Positions 7,973 through 15,898 of a stretch of 64,000 nt of DNA are shown here, piece by piece. The DNA comes from JAVBOO01 sp031550435 (GTDB taxonomy: Bacteria > Bacillota > Clostridia > Lachnospirales > WRAX01): assembly GCA_031550435.1 (NCBI GenBank), contig JAVBOO010000029.1:1-64000 (forward strand). The letters run 5' to 3'. Position numbers and translations under genes: made by a program. The notes beneath the pieces were generated by a model. That model was not told where the DNA came from, did no database searches, and was given only the letters and a program-made list of their open reading frames with translations. Within the stretch, counting starts at the first letter, position 1; every line of letters starts with the position of its first letter.

Positions 7973-9505
7973 ATGTCTGATATAAACATAAACGAAAAAA
8001 TTAACGAAGCTCCTGAGGGCGCAGCTAACGAAACAAGCAGCCGGGAGCTTTACGAGCAAAAAAGAATACGTCTGCAAAAAATGCGTGACCTTCAGGCCCA
8101 AAATAAAGATCCGTTTGCGATAGTAAAATACGATGTCGACAAACATTCAAAGCAGATACAAGATAACTTCGATAATCTTGACGGCTCGCCCGTCAGCATT
8201 GCCGGCAGACTGATGACAAAACGCCTTATGGGCAAAGCTTCCTTTTGCGATGTTTTGGACAGAGACGGCCGTATTCAGGTTTATGTGCGCAAAGACGAAA
8301 TCGGAGATGAGCTTTACTCGGAGTTTAAACATTTTGACATTGGCGACATAGTCGGCGTAAAAGGAACAGTGTTTAAGACCCACATGGGCGAAGTTTCCGT
8401 CAAAGCAAGCGAGATAACTCTACTCGCGAAAAGCCTTAACGTTTTGCCCGAGAAGTTCCACGGTCTGACGGATACAGAGGCCAGATACCGCAGGCGTTAT
8501 GTTGACCTGATTGTTAACGACGAGGTAAGAGACACATTTATCAAGCGTACAAAAATCATCAAGGCGATAAGAAATTTTCTCGATAATCTTGAGTTTATTG
8601 AGGTTGAGACGCCTGTTCTCGAATCGGTTTACGGCGGTGCGGCTGCCCGCCCGTTTATAACTCACCACAACTCGCACGACATGGATATGTTCCTCCGTAT
8701 TTCTTTGGAGCTTCCGCTTAAAAGGCTTATAGTCGGCGGCCTTGAGCGGGTTTACGAGCTTGCCAAGGTTTTCAGAAACGAAGGAATCGACACAAGCCAT
8801 AACCCCGAATTTACAATGCTCGAGCTTTATCAGGCATATACGGATTACCACGGCATGATGGACATAGTCGAGAACATGTTCAGAACGGTCGCTCTCGAAG
8901 TAACCGGAAAAACAACGTTTAACTTCCTCGGGCATGAAATTGACCTTGCTCCGAGATTTGAAAGAATATCAATGGTCGATGCCGTTAAAAAATACGCCGG
9001 CGTTGATTTTGACGAGGCGAAAACACTCGAGCAAGCAAGAGCGCTTGCAGACAAACTTCATGTCAAATACGAGAAAAAAGACGCGAGAGGAAACATACTC
9101 AACCTTATTTTCGAAGAGTATGCGGAAAAGCATTTAATACAGCCGACTTTCCTTATCGACCATCCGATAGAGATTTCCCCGTTGACAAAGAAAAAACCGG
9201 GCAACCCCGATCATGTCGAAAGATTCGAAGTGTTTATTGCCGGGAAAGAATTCGGCAACGCTTACTCTGAGCTCAACGACCCTGTTGACCAGCGCGAACG
9301 TTTCGAATATCAAGAGAGACTGCGCCTTGGCGGCGACGAAGAAGCAAATATGATAGACGAAGACTTCATGGACGCTATCGAATACGGTATGCCTCCCACA
9401 GGCGGCCTCGGTGTCGGAGTCGAAAGATTTATAATGCTTTTGACGGAATCCGCTTCTATAAGAGACGTCATACTGTTTCCCACGATGAAGCCGATAAAAG
9501 AGTAG
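7973..9505 (+). CDS. lysS: Lysyl-tRNA synthetase, class II
   Basis: Charges tRNA-Lys with lysine using ATP in the cytoplasm. The N-terminal OB fold (about 60-170, VSIAGRLMTKRLMGKASFCDV) binds the anticodon. The class II catalytic core has motif 1 near FIKRTKIIKAIRNFL, motif 2 with VFRNEGIDTSHNPEFTMLE and motif 3 with GLGVGVERFIMLL. Length (510) is typical. The ATG at 7973 is preferred because GGAGG sits 5 bases upstream. The in-frame TTG at 7961 overlaps that Shine-Dalgarno and is rejected. A terminator follows at 9548-9569. Confidence 0.97.
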   Translation: MSDININEKINEAPEGAANETSSRELYEQKRIRLQKMRDLQAQNKDPFAIVKYDVDKHSKQIQDNFDNLDGSPVSIAGRLMTKRLMGKASFCDVLDRDGRIQVYVRKDEIGDELYSEFKHFDIGDIVGVKGTVFKTHMGEVSVKASEITLLAKSLNVLPEKFHGLTDTEARYRRRYVDLIVNDEVRDTFIKRTKIIKAIRNFLDNLEFIEVETPVLESVYGGAAARPFITHHNSHDMDMFLRISLELPLKRLIVGGLERVYELAKVFRNEGIDTSHNPEFTMLELYQAYTDYHGMMDIVENMFRTVALEVTGKTTFNFLGHEIDLAPRFERISMVDAVKKYAGVDFDEAKTLEQARALADKLHVKYEKKDARGNILNLIFEEYAEKHLIQPTFLIDHPIEISPLTKKKPGNPDHVERFEVFIAGKEFGNAYSELNDPVDQRERFEYQERLRLGGDEEANMIDEDFMDAIEYGMPPTGGLGVGVERFIMLLTESASIRDVILFPTMKPIKE

Positions 9506-9547
9506 AGCCGTGTTGTTTTGTTTTTTTATAGTGAATAAAGTTGAAAA

Positions 9548-9569
9548 CGGGTGTGCCTTCGCACACCCG
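9548..9569 (+). terminator. Terminator after lysS
   Basis: A perfect 9-bp stem CGGGTGTGC/GCACACCCG with loop CTTC is followed by CTTGTTAT. The T tract is modest. Confidence 0.7.
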
Positions 9570-9606
9570 CTTGTTATAAGTAATTATACAGACCGGAGAG
9601 ATGCTG

Positions 9607-10257
9607 ATGAACGCTAAAAATAAGAACGAGCGCGTTGTAATCATAGGTGCGGGCGGTCATGCAAAGGTCGTTGCCGAAATTTTCGAAGACATGGGCTGCG
9701 AAATAGTTGGCTTTTTGGATGAGCACTCCGCACTCGAAACGCACTTGGGCTACAAAATCTTGGGCGGGGACGATATGTATGCCGAGCTTTTGAAAAGCGG
9801 CGTTTCAAACGCTTTTATCGGCTTTGCGGGTTTTAACACCATGCAGCGCAGGATAGAACTCTTTCGCCGCCTGAAGTCCATAGGCTATAAACTGCCTGTT
9901 TGTATACATTCTTCGGCTGTCGTTTCCCCGAGAGCAGAAATCGGCGAAGGCAGCTGCATAATGCCGAGAGCGCTTGTCAACTCCTGTTCAAAAATCGCCG
10001 AAAACTGCATAATCAACTCCGGCAGCATAGTCGAGCATGACGCTGTTATAGAGGCTCACAGCCATATTTGCCCGGGGGCTGTGCTCGCCGGGGGTGTAAC
10101 AGTCGGCCGGGCATCCGTTGTCGGAGCAGGAGCGACAGTTATTCAAGGCATCAGGCTGGGCGAAAACTCGTTTGTTGCCGCCGGAGCAACCGTGATACGT
10201 GATGTCGCTGCGGGAACAACCGTTGCGGGAGTACCGGCGAAACCCATAAATCGTTGA
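9607..10257 (+). CDS. NeuD/PglD-type sugar O-acetyltransferase (hexapeptide repeat)
   Basis: Acyl-CoA-dependent transferase, probably acetylating a nucleotide-linked or surface sugar. The N-terminal small Rossmann-like domain begins RVVIIGAGGHAKVVAEIF (sugar-binding in PglD/NeuD). Residues from about 95 onward form a left-handed beta helix of hexapeptide repeats (IGEGSCIMPRALVN, ICPGAVLAGGVTVG, VVGAGATVIQGI), ending GVPAKPINR, with the catalytic His probably in SIVEHDAVI. The ATG at 9607 sits 6 bases after GGAGAG. The ATG at 9601 touches the Shine-Dalgarno and is less likely. No sugar pathway genes adjoin, so the substrate is open. Confidence 0.85.
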   Translation: MNAKNKNERVVIIGAGGHAKVVAEIFEDMGCEIVGFLDEHSALETHLGYKILGGDDMYAELLKSGVSNAFIGFAGFNTMQRRIELFRRLKSIGYKLPVCIHSSAVVSPRAEIGEGSCIMPRALVNSCSKIAENCIINSGSIVEHDAVIEAHSHICPGAVLAGGVTVGRASVVGAGATVIQGIRLGENSFVAAGATVIRDVAAGTTVAGVPAKPINR

Positions 10258-10278
10258 TGCTTGCGTGCAAACGGCTTT

Positions 10279-11457
10279 TTATTTTATCGCGCCGGTATTC
10301 CTTATCGTAACCTCTGCCTTTACGTTTATTTTAATACCGGAAATGTCGTGCGCCAAAACATCTTTAAATTTCCCGTACAGCTTCGGCTCGTGCTTATACA
10401 ACTCTTCCGACAAAGCCAAACAATCAGCTCCGTATTCTCCGTACAGCTCGCTGATGGTTTTTTCCGCTTCTTTTTTCAGTTCCTGTTCAAAAAGCTTTCT
10501 TATTGTCTCAAGGTCTTCACTTTCAAACGCAGGGCTTTTATCGAGCTTATATCCGCTTACTCCGCCCTCGGCAGTGAGCTTTAACCCAATGACGAGTCCG
10601 CCGTCTTCTTCCACGAACGATATGCTTCTTCTGCTTTTGTATATGTCAAGAGGAACACCCGCTCCCTTATATTCTACATATACCTCTCCGCCGGCGCTTT
10701 TCCCCAGACAAGCGAGAAAGCCTTCCACAGATCTGTCGTCTAAAAAACCCATGAGCCTGTAATTCTTTAGAACTGCCGCTCCTGCAAGCTTAACACCCGA
10801 CGCGTTTTTTTCGGCCTGCGGTATGAGAGTGCAGCCCGTGGTCAAAAGCTCGTTTACACTGTCCTCAAGGTTTTGCCTGAACGTAACGGTCTGGGCATTG
10901 TTTTTATAGAAGTTCGCGACAAACAAGCCGACCAGCGGTTCTCCTTCGACATTTGCCCCCAAAATATCTTCTGCTTTGCCCTCTGTCGAGAGCAAGCATA
11001 TTTTACGATTCAGCTCGCGATTTCTTTCGAGAAAATCCAGGCTCTCCCGAAGCAGTCTTTCGTCCTCGAGTATCTCCTTACCGAAAACACATATTTTTGC
11101 CTGACCCAGATAAAGCCTCTGCGACGATATGCTGTCCGAAAGCTCTATCGCCTCCGAAACAGTTGCTCCCGCCGTTTTTTTAATCGATTTTGCTTCGCTT
11201 TCGGAGCTGCCGCCGGCAATTGCCGTGACATTAGGAAGCGCAAGGGTTAAGACATATTTGGGCTCCTTTGTTCCTTCAAGTACTACCGGCCTGTCTTTCA
11301 CTTCCGCCTTTTCAATCTCTTTCTTATCGTATTTGTCTATGCCTATCGACACGACAAAACCTCTGCTCTCGATTTCGACCCGGTCCCAGCATCCGCAGAG
11401 AAACAGGCAAACCGCAAGTGACGTTAAGAGCAACGCGACGCGCTTTCTTTTCATCAT
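10279..11457 (-). CDS. gerAC: Spore germination lipoprotein, Ger(x)C / GerAC family
   Basis: Lipoprotein subunit of a GerA-type germinant receptor in the spore inner membrane. The signal peptide MMKRKRVALLL... ends in a lipobox LCG-Cys23. The family start CWDRVEIESRGFVVSIGID follows, and the C-terminal conserved domain covers about 225-385. The first ATG (11457) overlaps the gerAB stop in ATGA, with GGAGG 8 bases upstream, which indicates translational coupling. A longer reading frame upstream lies wholly inside gerAB and is ignored. 392 residues, typical size. Last gene of the gerAA-AB-AC operon, converging on the acetyltransferase gene with only 21 bases between stops. Expression would be expected under sigma-G. 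Confidence 0.92.
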   Translation of the reverse strand: MMKRKRVALLLTSLAVCLFLCGCWDRVEIESRGFVVSIGIDKYDKKEIEKAEVKDRPVVLEGTKEPKYVLTLALPNVTAIAGGSSESEAKSIKKTAGATVSEAIELSDSISSQRLYLGQAKICVFGKEILEDERLLRESLDFLERNRELNRKICLLSTEGKAEDILGANVEGEPLVGLFVANFYKNNAQTVTFRQNLEDSVNELLTTGCTLIPQAEKNASGVKLAGAAVLKNYRLMGFLDDRSVEGFLACLGKSAGGEVYVEYKGAGVPLDIYKSRRSISFVEEDGGLVIGLKLTAEGGVSGYKLDKSPAFESEDLETIRKLFEQELKKEAEKTISELYGEYGADCLALSEELYKHEPKLYGKFKDVLAHDISGIKINVKAEVTIRNTGAIK

Positions 11458-12551
11458 TTTGCCCTCCTCCCTTTTATTCTCGCAACGATAAGCATCACAA
11501 ACGGCAAGACGAAAAAGAAAAATACCCCCAGAGTGTTGCCGGCAAACCATGTGAAATCTCCGACCTGCTCCGTATTTTCCGCAAGAAACGAAAGCCCGAA
11601 TATAACGGGTATACAGCATAAAATTGCCGTCGTGTGCTTTATTCTTCCTCCCGTTATATCCTTTAACAAGAGAGAAGAGAAGAACAGTCCCGCGTTTACT
11701 ATCGCAAAAACGGAGACTATCCAAAACGACATAATTATCGCATCGAGCCGCTCTATAAAGCTGCCCGGCATATCGGCCGAATCCATCATTTCAAGAACAG
11801 GCCAATTCTGGCGTTTAACATCGCTCACTCCGAACCTGGCTGTCGTCAGCGCGACTATTGCCGCCATAACAACACCTATGACAAGTACAAGCGCCAAAAT
11901 ACTCTTTCTGGCCTTCTTGACAGAGTTAAGATAGGGGAAGGCGAGAAAACACAGCTCTATGCCCGTAAACGCGAATATTGCCGTGTACCCGCCCTTCATG
12001 ATGCTTTGAGGCGAGGAGTACAGCACGGGCAGAAGATTAGAGTATTCCGCTCTTACGGATATAAACAGAAAAACGACTATTACAGGCCCAAGCGCGATAA
12101 ACACGAGTATTTCCCCAAGTCTGGCCCGCGATTCATAGCCTTTTGCCGCGGCATATGCAGACAAGGACAGCATTACTCCGCAAACAGCCCAAAACGGCGT
12201 GTTAAGCAAAAGTGTCTGCCTGACTATCTCTCCGAAAAAACGCAGTTCAAACGCCGACAAAAGCAAAAGCTTTATCGCAAACAGAACCGAAATCAAAACC
12301 GCAGCGGGCCTTGTCAGCAGGAAAGACGTGTATTCGAAAAAGCTCTTCCCTTTAAACAGTGAAGCGACCGTCGTAATCATATATGCGGATACGGCGACTA
12401 TGACTGCCGCTATAAGCACGGAAATCCACGCGTCTTCTCCGGCATACGCGCAAACCCTTGCGGGAAGCGTTATGACCCCGGTACCGAATATATCAAGAAA
12501 CAGTAAAATCTGAAGCTGTCTTACCGATATTCTGTTGTTTTCGGAAAACAT
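11454..12551 (-). CDS. gerAB: Spore germination permease, GerAB (endospore germination APC) family
   Basis: Membrane subunit of the germinant receptor, related to APC-superfamily amino-acid transporters and thought to bind the germinant. About ten hydrophobic segments cover the 365 residues. The N terminus ISVRQLQILLFLDIFGTGVITLPARV is the family hallmark. The ATG at 12551 follows GGGAG by 5 bases; an in-frame TTG at 12563 is within the Shine-Dalgarno and is rejected. It lies 74 bases after gerAA and overlaps gerAC by 4 bases. Confidence 0.93.
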   Translation of the reverse strand: MFSENNRISVRQLQILLFLDIFGTGVITLPARVCAYAGEDAWISVLIAAVIVAVSAYMITTVASLFKGKSFFEYTSFLLTRPAAVLISVLFAIKLLLLSAFELRFFGEIVRQTLLLNTPFWAVCGVMLSLSAYAAAKGYESRARLGEILVFIALGPVIVVFLFISVRAEYSNLLPVLYSSPQSIMKGGYTAIFAFTGIELCFLAFPYLNSVKKARKSILALVLVIGVVMAAIVALTTARFGVSDVKRQNWPVLEMMDSADMPGSFIERLDAIIMSFWIVSVFAIVNAGLFFSSLLLKDITGGRIKHTTAILCCIPVIFGLSFLAENTEQVGDFTWFAGNTLGVFFFFVLPFVMLIVARIKGRRAK

Positions 12552-12625
12552 TTTAACTCCCAACGGTTTAAAATAGGCAGACGCGGTTCATCGGCTTTTG
12601 AAAAAGCAAGCCGGTTTAACGGCAG

Positions 12626-14110
12626 CTACTTCTGCCTGACCCTGTTCTTTTTATCAGCAAAAAACGGTCTTTTTATCATCTTTTTCGGAGATTTGAGTAT
12701 GAAGCTGTCTTTTATGTCTTCATAAGAGTTAACATCTCCGGACGAGAACGGGAACATATAGGGTATGCCGTAGCTCTTTAGCGAGGTCAAATGTATAAGA
12801 ACGAGTATAACTCCGCTCCAAAAGCCCAGAAAGCCCAAAAATGCGGACATCACGGTGATTACGTATTTTGACAGCCGAAAGCCCGCCTGTAACGAATAAT
12901 TCGGTATCGTGAACCCGGCAATACCTGTCGCGGCAACAACTATAACAACAATCGGGCTGACAAGCCCCGCTTCTACGGCAGCCTGACCCATTATAAGGCC
13001 GCCTATTATCCCTATACTGCTGCCGACAGGCTTTGGGAGCCGCACTCCGGCCTCCCGGAGCAGTTCGAAAGCAAGCTCCATCATCAGTATTTCGACAACT
13101 GCCGGAAACGGAACATTCTGCCTCGCTCCGGCCATTTTGAAGATCAGAAGCATCGGCAGCATTGAGGGGTGGAAGACGGCGCAGGCCAAATAAAACCCCG
13201 GCAGGGCAATAGCTATGCAGCCGGCTACGTATCTGATTATCCTGATAAACGTCGCTATATGCGGTCGGCTGTAGTAGTCATCGGATGCCTGATAAAACGT
13301 GTTAACCGTCGCGGGTATCAGTATAACAAACGGTGACCCGTCAACTATAATGGCTATTCTTCCCTCAAGTATCGCTGAAGCTGCTTTGTCCGGCCGCTCT
13401 GTAAGCTGCATCTGCGGAAACGGGGATTTCGGATCGTCTTCTATCAGCTGCTCAATGGTCGAGGCATCCGCTATCGCGTCGATATCAATGCCGTCCAGCC
13501 TGCCTATAGCGTCGTTTAGTATCTCCTGCCTGACTATGCCTTCGATATACATAAGCGCGACATCCGTCTTGCTTCGTCTGCCGATCTTTTTTTGAAACAG
13601 TTTGAGCTTTGTGTCGCGTATTCTCCGGCGTATCAGCATGCTGTTGATGCGGAACACTTCCGAAAATGCTTCCTTCGGCCCAAAAACGACCGGCTCGTTT
13701 TCAACTTCCGGTACGCCCCTGTTCGGCCAGCCTTTTGCGGAAACAACAACAGCCCTGTCAAACCCGTCGATAAATACAACAGCGTCTCCGGACAGCACCG
13801 CCGTAAACAAATCTTCGGGCTTTGTTTTTTCCGAGATATCCGCAGTTGTTATGCCGTTGTTGACAATCGCTTCAAACAGGTCGTCAAACCCGCAGTTATC
13901 CGCCGGCTTCATCATTATCATCAGTCTGCTCAGAACCTGGTTCTCTAACAGCTCCCTGTTGACAAGCATGTCGAGATACGCAATATAAATATTGAGCTTG
14001 CGTTCTTCTCCAATGAGTATTTTGCGCTTTACAAAATCACCGGCACCCTCAAACTCGGCTTCCAGCATTCGTATGTTTTCGTCAATGCAGGTTGACAAGA
14101 CTGTTTCCAT
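12626..14110 (-). CDS. gerAA: Spore germination protein, GerAA family
   Basis: A-subunit of the germinant receptor. The N-terminal soluble part (about 1-270) contains FIDGFDRAVVVSAKGWPNRGVPEVENEPVV-type family sequence and ends in the EGRIAIIVDGSPFVILIP motif. The C-terminal part has about five membrane segments with the conserved FPAVVEILMMELAFELLREAGVRLP stretch. 494 residues is standard. The ATG at 14110 has GAGG 6 bases upstream; the in-frame TTG at 14122 overlaps that site. It starts 16 bases after the SASP gene, suggesting one sporulation-specific transcript SASP-gerAA-AB-AC. Confidence 0.93.
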   Translation of the reverse strand: METVLSTCIDENIRMLEAEFEGAGDFVKRKILIGEERKLNIYIAYLDMLVNRELLENQVLSRLMIMMKPADNCGFDDLFEAIVNNGITTADISEKTKPEDLFTAVLSGDAVVFIDGFDRAVVVSAKGWPNRGVPEVENEPVVFGPKEAFSEVFRINSMLIRRRIRDTKLKLFQKKIGRRSKTDVALMYIEGIVRQEILNDAIGRLDGIDIDAIADASTIEQLIEDDPKSPFPQMQLTERPDKAASAILEGRIAIIVDGSPFVILIPATVNTFYQASDDYYSRPHIATFIRIIRYVAGCIAIALPGFYLACAVFHPSMLPMLLIFKMAGARQNVPFPAVVEILMMELAFELLREAGVRLPKPVGSSIGIIGGLIMGQAAVEAGLVSPIVVIVVAATGIAGFTIPNYSLQAGFRLSKYVITVMSAFLGFLGFWSGVILVLIHLTSLKSYGIPYMFPFSSGDVNSYEDIKDSFILKSPKKMIKRPFFADKKNRVRQK

Positions 14111-14126
14111 GCTCCACCTCAAAACA

Positions 14127-14303
14127 CTATTCGGTCTTTTTCGCTCTTGCTCTTTTCGTCATAATTCCGCCTATGCGCCCGCTTTCCTTCGCGGTAAGCG
14201 ATTTCCAGCCGGTTTCATTAACCTTTTCCATAAGCCCCAATTCCTCGGCTATCTCGTATTTCATCTTGTCCCGTTCCGATAACGGCTTTGATTTTTTTTC
14301 CAA
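14127..14303 (-). CDS. Small acid-soluble spore protein, alpha/beta type
   Basis: 58-residue DNA-binding spore protein that would coat and protect forespore DNA. Near the N terminus is MKYEIAEELGL, and the diagnostic alpha/beta SASP helix-turn segment follows: NETGWKSLTAKESGRIGG, then IMTKRARAKK. The start is TTG 14303 with AGGAGG 8 bases upstream. Positions of the two conserved motifs and the basic tail match short clostridial SASPs. It is read into gerAA after 16 bases. Its Shine-Dalgarno lies inside the right arm of the terminator hairpin of the upstream foldase gene, which is unusual (see findings). Confidence 0.9.
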   Translation of the reverse strand: MEKKSKPLSERDKMKYEIAEELGLMEKVNETGWKSLTAKESGRIGGIMTKRARAKKTE

Positions 14304-14310
14304 ACAAAAA

Positions 14311-14353
14311 ACCTCCTGTTCCTTTGTGGAAATTATTCCACAAAACAGGAGGT
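14311..14353 (-). terminator. Terminator of the PrsA-like gene, overlapping the SASP ribosome binding site
   Basis: A long hairpin: ACCTCCTGTT (14311-14320) pairs with AACAGGAGGT (14344-14353), and TTGTGGA (14324-14330) pairs with TCCACAA (14337-14343), with a 3-base bulge. On the minus strand it is followed by a T run (14311-14306). The downstream arm contains AGGAGG, the SASP Shine-Dalgarno. Confidence 0.85.
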
Positions 14354-14361
14354 CTTATTCA
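14332..14361 (-). promoter_or_regulatory. Possible sigma-G-type promoter for the SASP-ger operon
   Basis: On the minus strand TGAATA (14361-14356) matches the sigma-G -35 consensus. After 17 bases, GAATAAT (14338-14332) is a weak match to the -10 CATnnTA. A start about 7 bases later would fall inside the hairpin, leaving the Shine-Dalgarno unpaired. The -10 is poor, so this is tentative. Confidence 0.3.
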
Positions 14362-14397
14362 AGATATTATCAAACGCGGTTTCCCAAAAACCAAAGC

Positions 14398-15537
14398 TTA
14401 AGGAGCGGGGCTGGCAGTTACTTCGGGCGTAGCTGTTGTATCGGGAGTTCCGGTTGTTTCCGGAGTATCGGTAGCTTCCGGATTCTCGGTCTGCTCGACT
14501 TCCTTGTATGTTGCGCCCTTTATCGGAATTGTCTGCGCAAGCGCAGTGTTAAACTTAATTTTATCCTCATATTCTTTCGACCAAAGCTCATGCTCGGCCT
14601 TGTATATTTCGTTCTTTTTACCGCTGATATATGATTCTCTCTGCTCGGTTCTGAGTGCCTCCTCATCCGGAGGAGTAATACCCGATATCTTTAATACGTA
14701 GTAACGTTCCGTGCCTATTGTATCCGTTGTAACAATCGGATCGGAAACAGCATCAAGCTCCATAGCTTTGCCCGCTGTAACCACCTCTTCCGGGAAATTT
14801 CCCGTGTTGAGTTCGGCTGAAATCAATTCTTCTCTTTCGTCAAAGTCGGATTTGTATGTTACTGCCAACTTGTTAAAATCTTCTCCGGCTTTAACTTTAT
14901 TTATAAACTCCTGAGCTTCCTCAAGATCGTCGATTACAACGAAATCAACATCTGTCTTGACAAGAGACTCATAGTTATCTTCAATGTATTTCGTGAAAAC
15001 GGTATCAAAATCGGCTTCGTCCACAACATAGTCCTTTGTGACCTCGTTGTAAACCTTCTCGCTCATGATATCCTGCTCGATATACTGAAGTATCTGAGCG
15101 TCGGTTGCTTTGATGTATTTAAACGTAGCGTCGTCATAATATGTCTTCATATCATTCAGCGCCGTCTGAGCCTTTTCTCTGTCGGTATCGTCTAAAGTAA
15201 GACCCATTTCCTTGGCTTTCGCTGCGGAGATTTTATTAGAAACCACGAGGTTGATAACCGAATCCATAACAGTCTGCCCAAGGGTCGATTCACCGTAGGA
15301 CTGGCTCCAGTTGTTTGCGCCGAAATACATCTCGTACATGCTTGCCTGCTGGGCTATATAGTACTTGTACTCGGAAACGCTTACCTTTGCACCGTCAACT
15401 TTTAAAACGTAGCCTTTTGCGCGGTCAAATACATTGCCCCAAACCGGCAATCCCAGTACGAGTACGGCAGCAACCAGTACTATGACCATGATAATGATTC
15501 CTTTTGAGCCGGTTTTTTCTTTCTGCTTCTTTGCCAT
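14398..15537 (-). CDS. PrsA/SurA-like membrane-anchored peptidyl-prolyl isomerase
   Basis: Extracytoplasmic foldase assisting secreted proteins. One N-terminal membrane segment (about 13-33); no lipobox Cys, unlike classical PrsA, so it is anchored by the helix. A SurA_N-like helical region covers about 45-165 (KYYIAQQASMYEMYFG onward). A parvulin (PPIC) domain, degraded in places, covers about 195-290 (VDFVVIDDLEEAQEFINKVKAGEDFNKLA, SDPIVTTDTIGTERYYVLKIS). The last 30 residues are a TPE-rich, low-complexity tail. 379 residues. The start ATG has only a weak ribosome site (GGGTGA). A good promoter lies at 15594-15622 and a terminator at 14311-14353, so it is monocistronic. Confidence 0.85.
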   Translation of the reverse strand: MAKKQKEKTGSKGIIIMVIVLVAAVLVLGLPVWGNVFDRAKGYVLKVDGAKVSVSEYKYYIAQQASMYEMYFGANNWSQSYGESTLGQTVMDSVINLVVSNKISAAKAKEMGLTLDDTDREKAQTALNDMKTYYDDATFKYIKATDAQILQYIEQDIMSEKVYNEVTKDYVVDEADFDTVFTKYIEDNYESLVKTDVDFVVIDDLEEAQEFINKVKAGEDFNKLAVTYKSDFDEREELISAELNTGNFPEEVVTAGKAMELDAVSDPIVTTDTIGTERYYVLKISGITPPDEEALRTEQRESYISGKKNEIYKAEHELWSKEYEDKIKFNTALAQTIPIKGATYKEVEQTENPEATDTPETTGTPDTTATPEVTASPAP

Positions 15538-15593
15538 TAGTGTTCACCCAATCCTTATCTGTGTTAGCCGATATTTTCATACACTAAGACGTA

Positions 15594-15622
15594 ATTATAC
15601 ATAATTCTTTCTGATTTTACAA
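15594..15622 (-). promoter_or_regulatory. Sigma-A-type promoter for the PrsA-like gene
   Basis: Minus strand: TTGTAA (15622-15617), a 17-base spacer and TATAAT (15599-15594). The leader is about 50 bases. Confidence 0.65.
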
Positions 15623-15661
15623 TAGGCAAATGTAATTTTAAGCCATGTTTTTTGCAATTCT

Positions 15662-15835
15662 TGTATTACGAGGAAGTTGGAAGTGGTGCAAAACACGAAC
15701 TTTTCGCAGTATTACCGCGGAAGTTACATACCGCATACAATACTTATGCGTTTACTCGGGTCTTGCAGACGCGCTTAGGTGCGGCACATTTGCGTCTATG
15801 CGAGGGAACAACGAAATATAGCGGCAAGCAAAAAG
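15662..15835 (+). repeat. R2 element, near-complete copy
   Basis: Shares with 53415-53573 and with the inverted copy 31163-31390 the blocks TTACCGCGGAAGTTA, ACCGCATA-AATACTTA, GCAGACGCG and GAAATATAGCG. Like 31163-31390 it also carries the upstream AGTGGTGCAAAAC-CGAACTTTTCGC block. The palindromic right end is truncated. It lies between two minus-strand genes. Confidence 0.7.
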
Positions 15836-15898
15836 AAGCCCACCCCGGCTGCGGTTGCATTAATCCGCTTTTTTGAGGATAAAGAGCTTCTTAAAATT

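Noticed and set aside
11458..11724. 89-codon N-terminal extension of gerAC
   Set aside because: It lies inside gerAB in another frame. The lipoprotein signal, Shine-Dalgarno and ATGA coupling all place the start at 11457.
15652..15876. 74-codon plus-strand frame between the foldase gene and cheV
   Set aside because: It is a translation of the R2 element.
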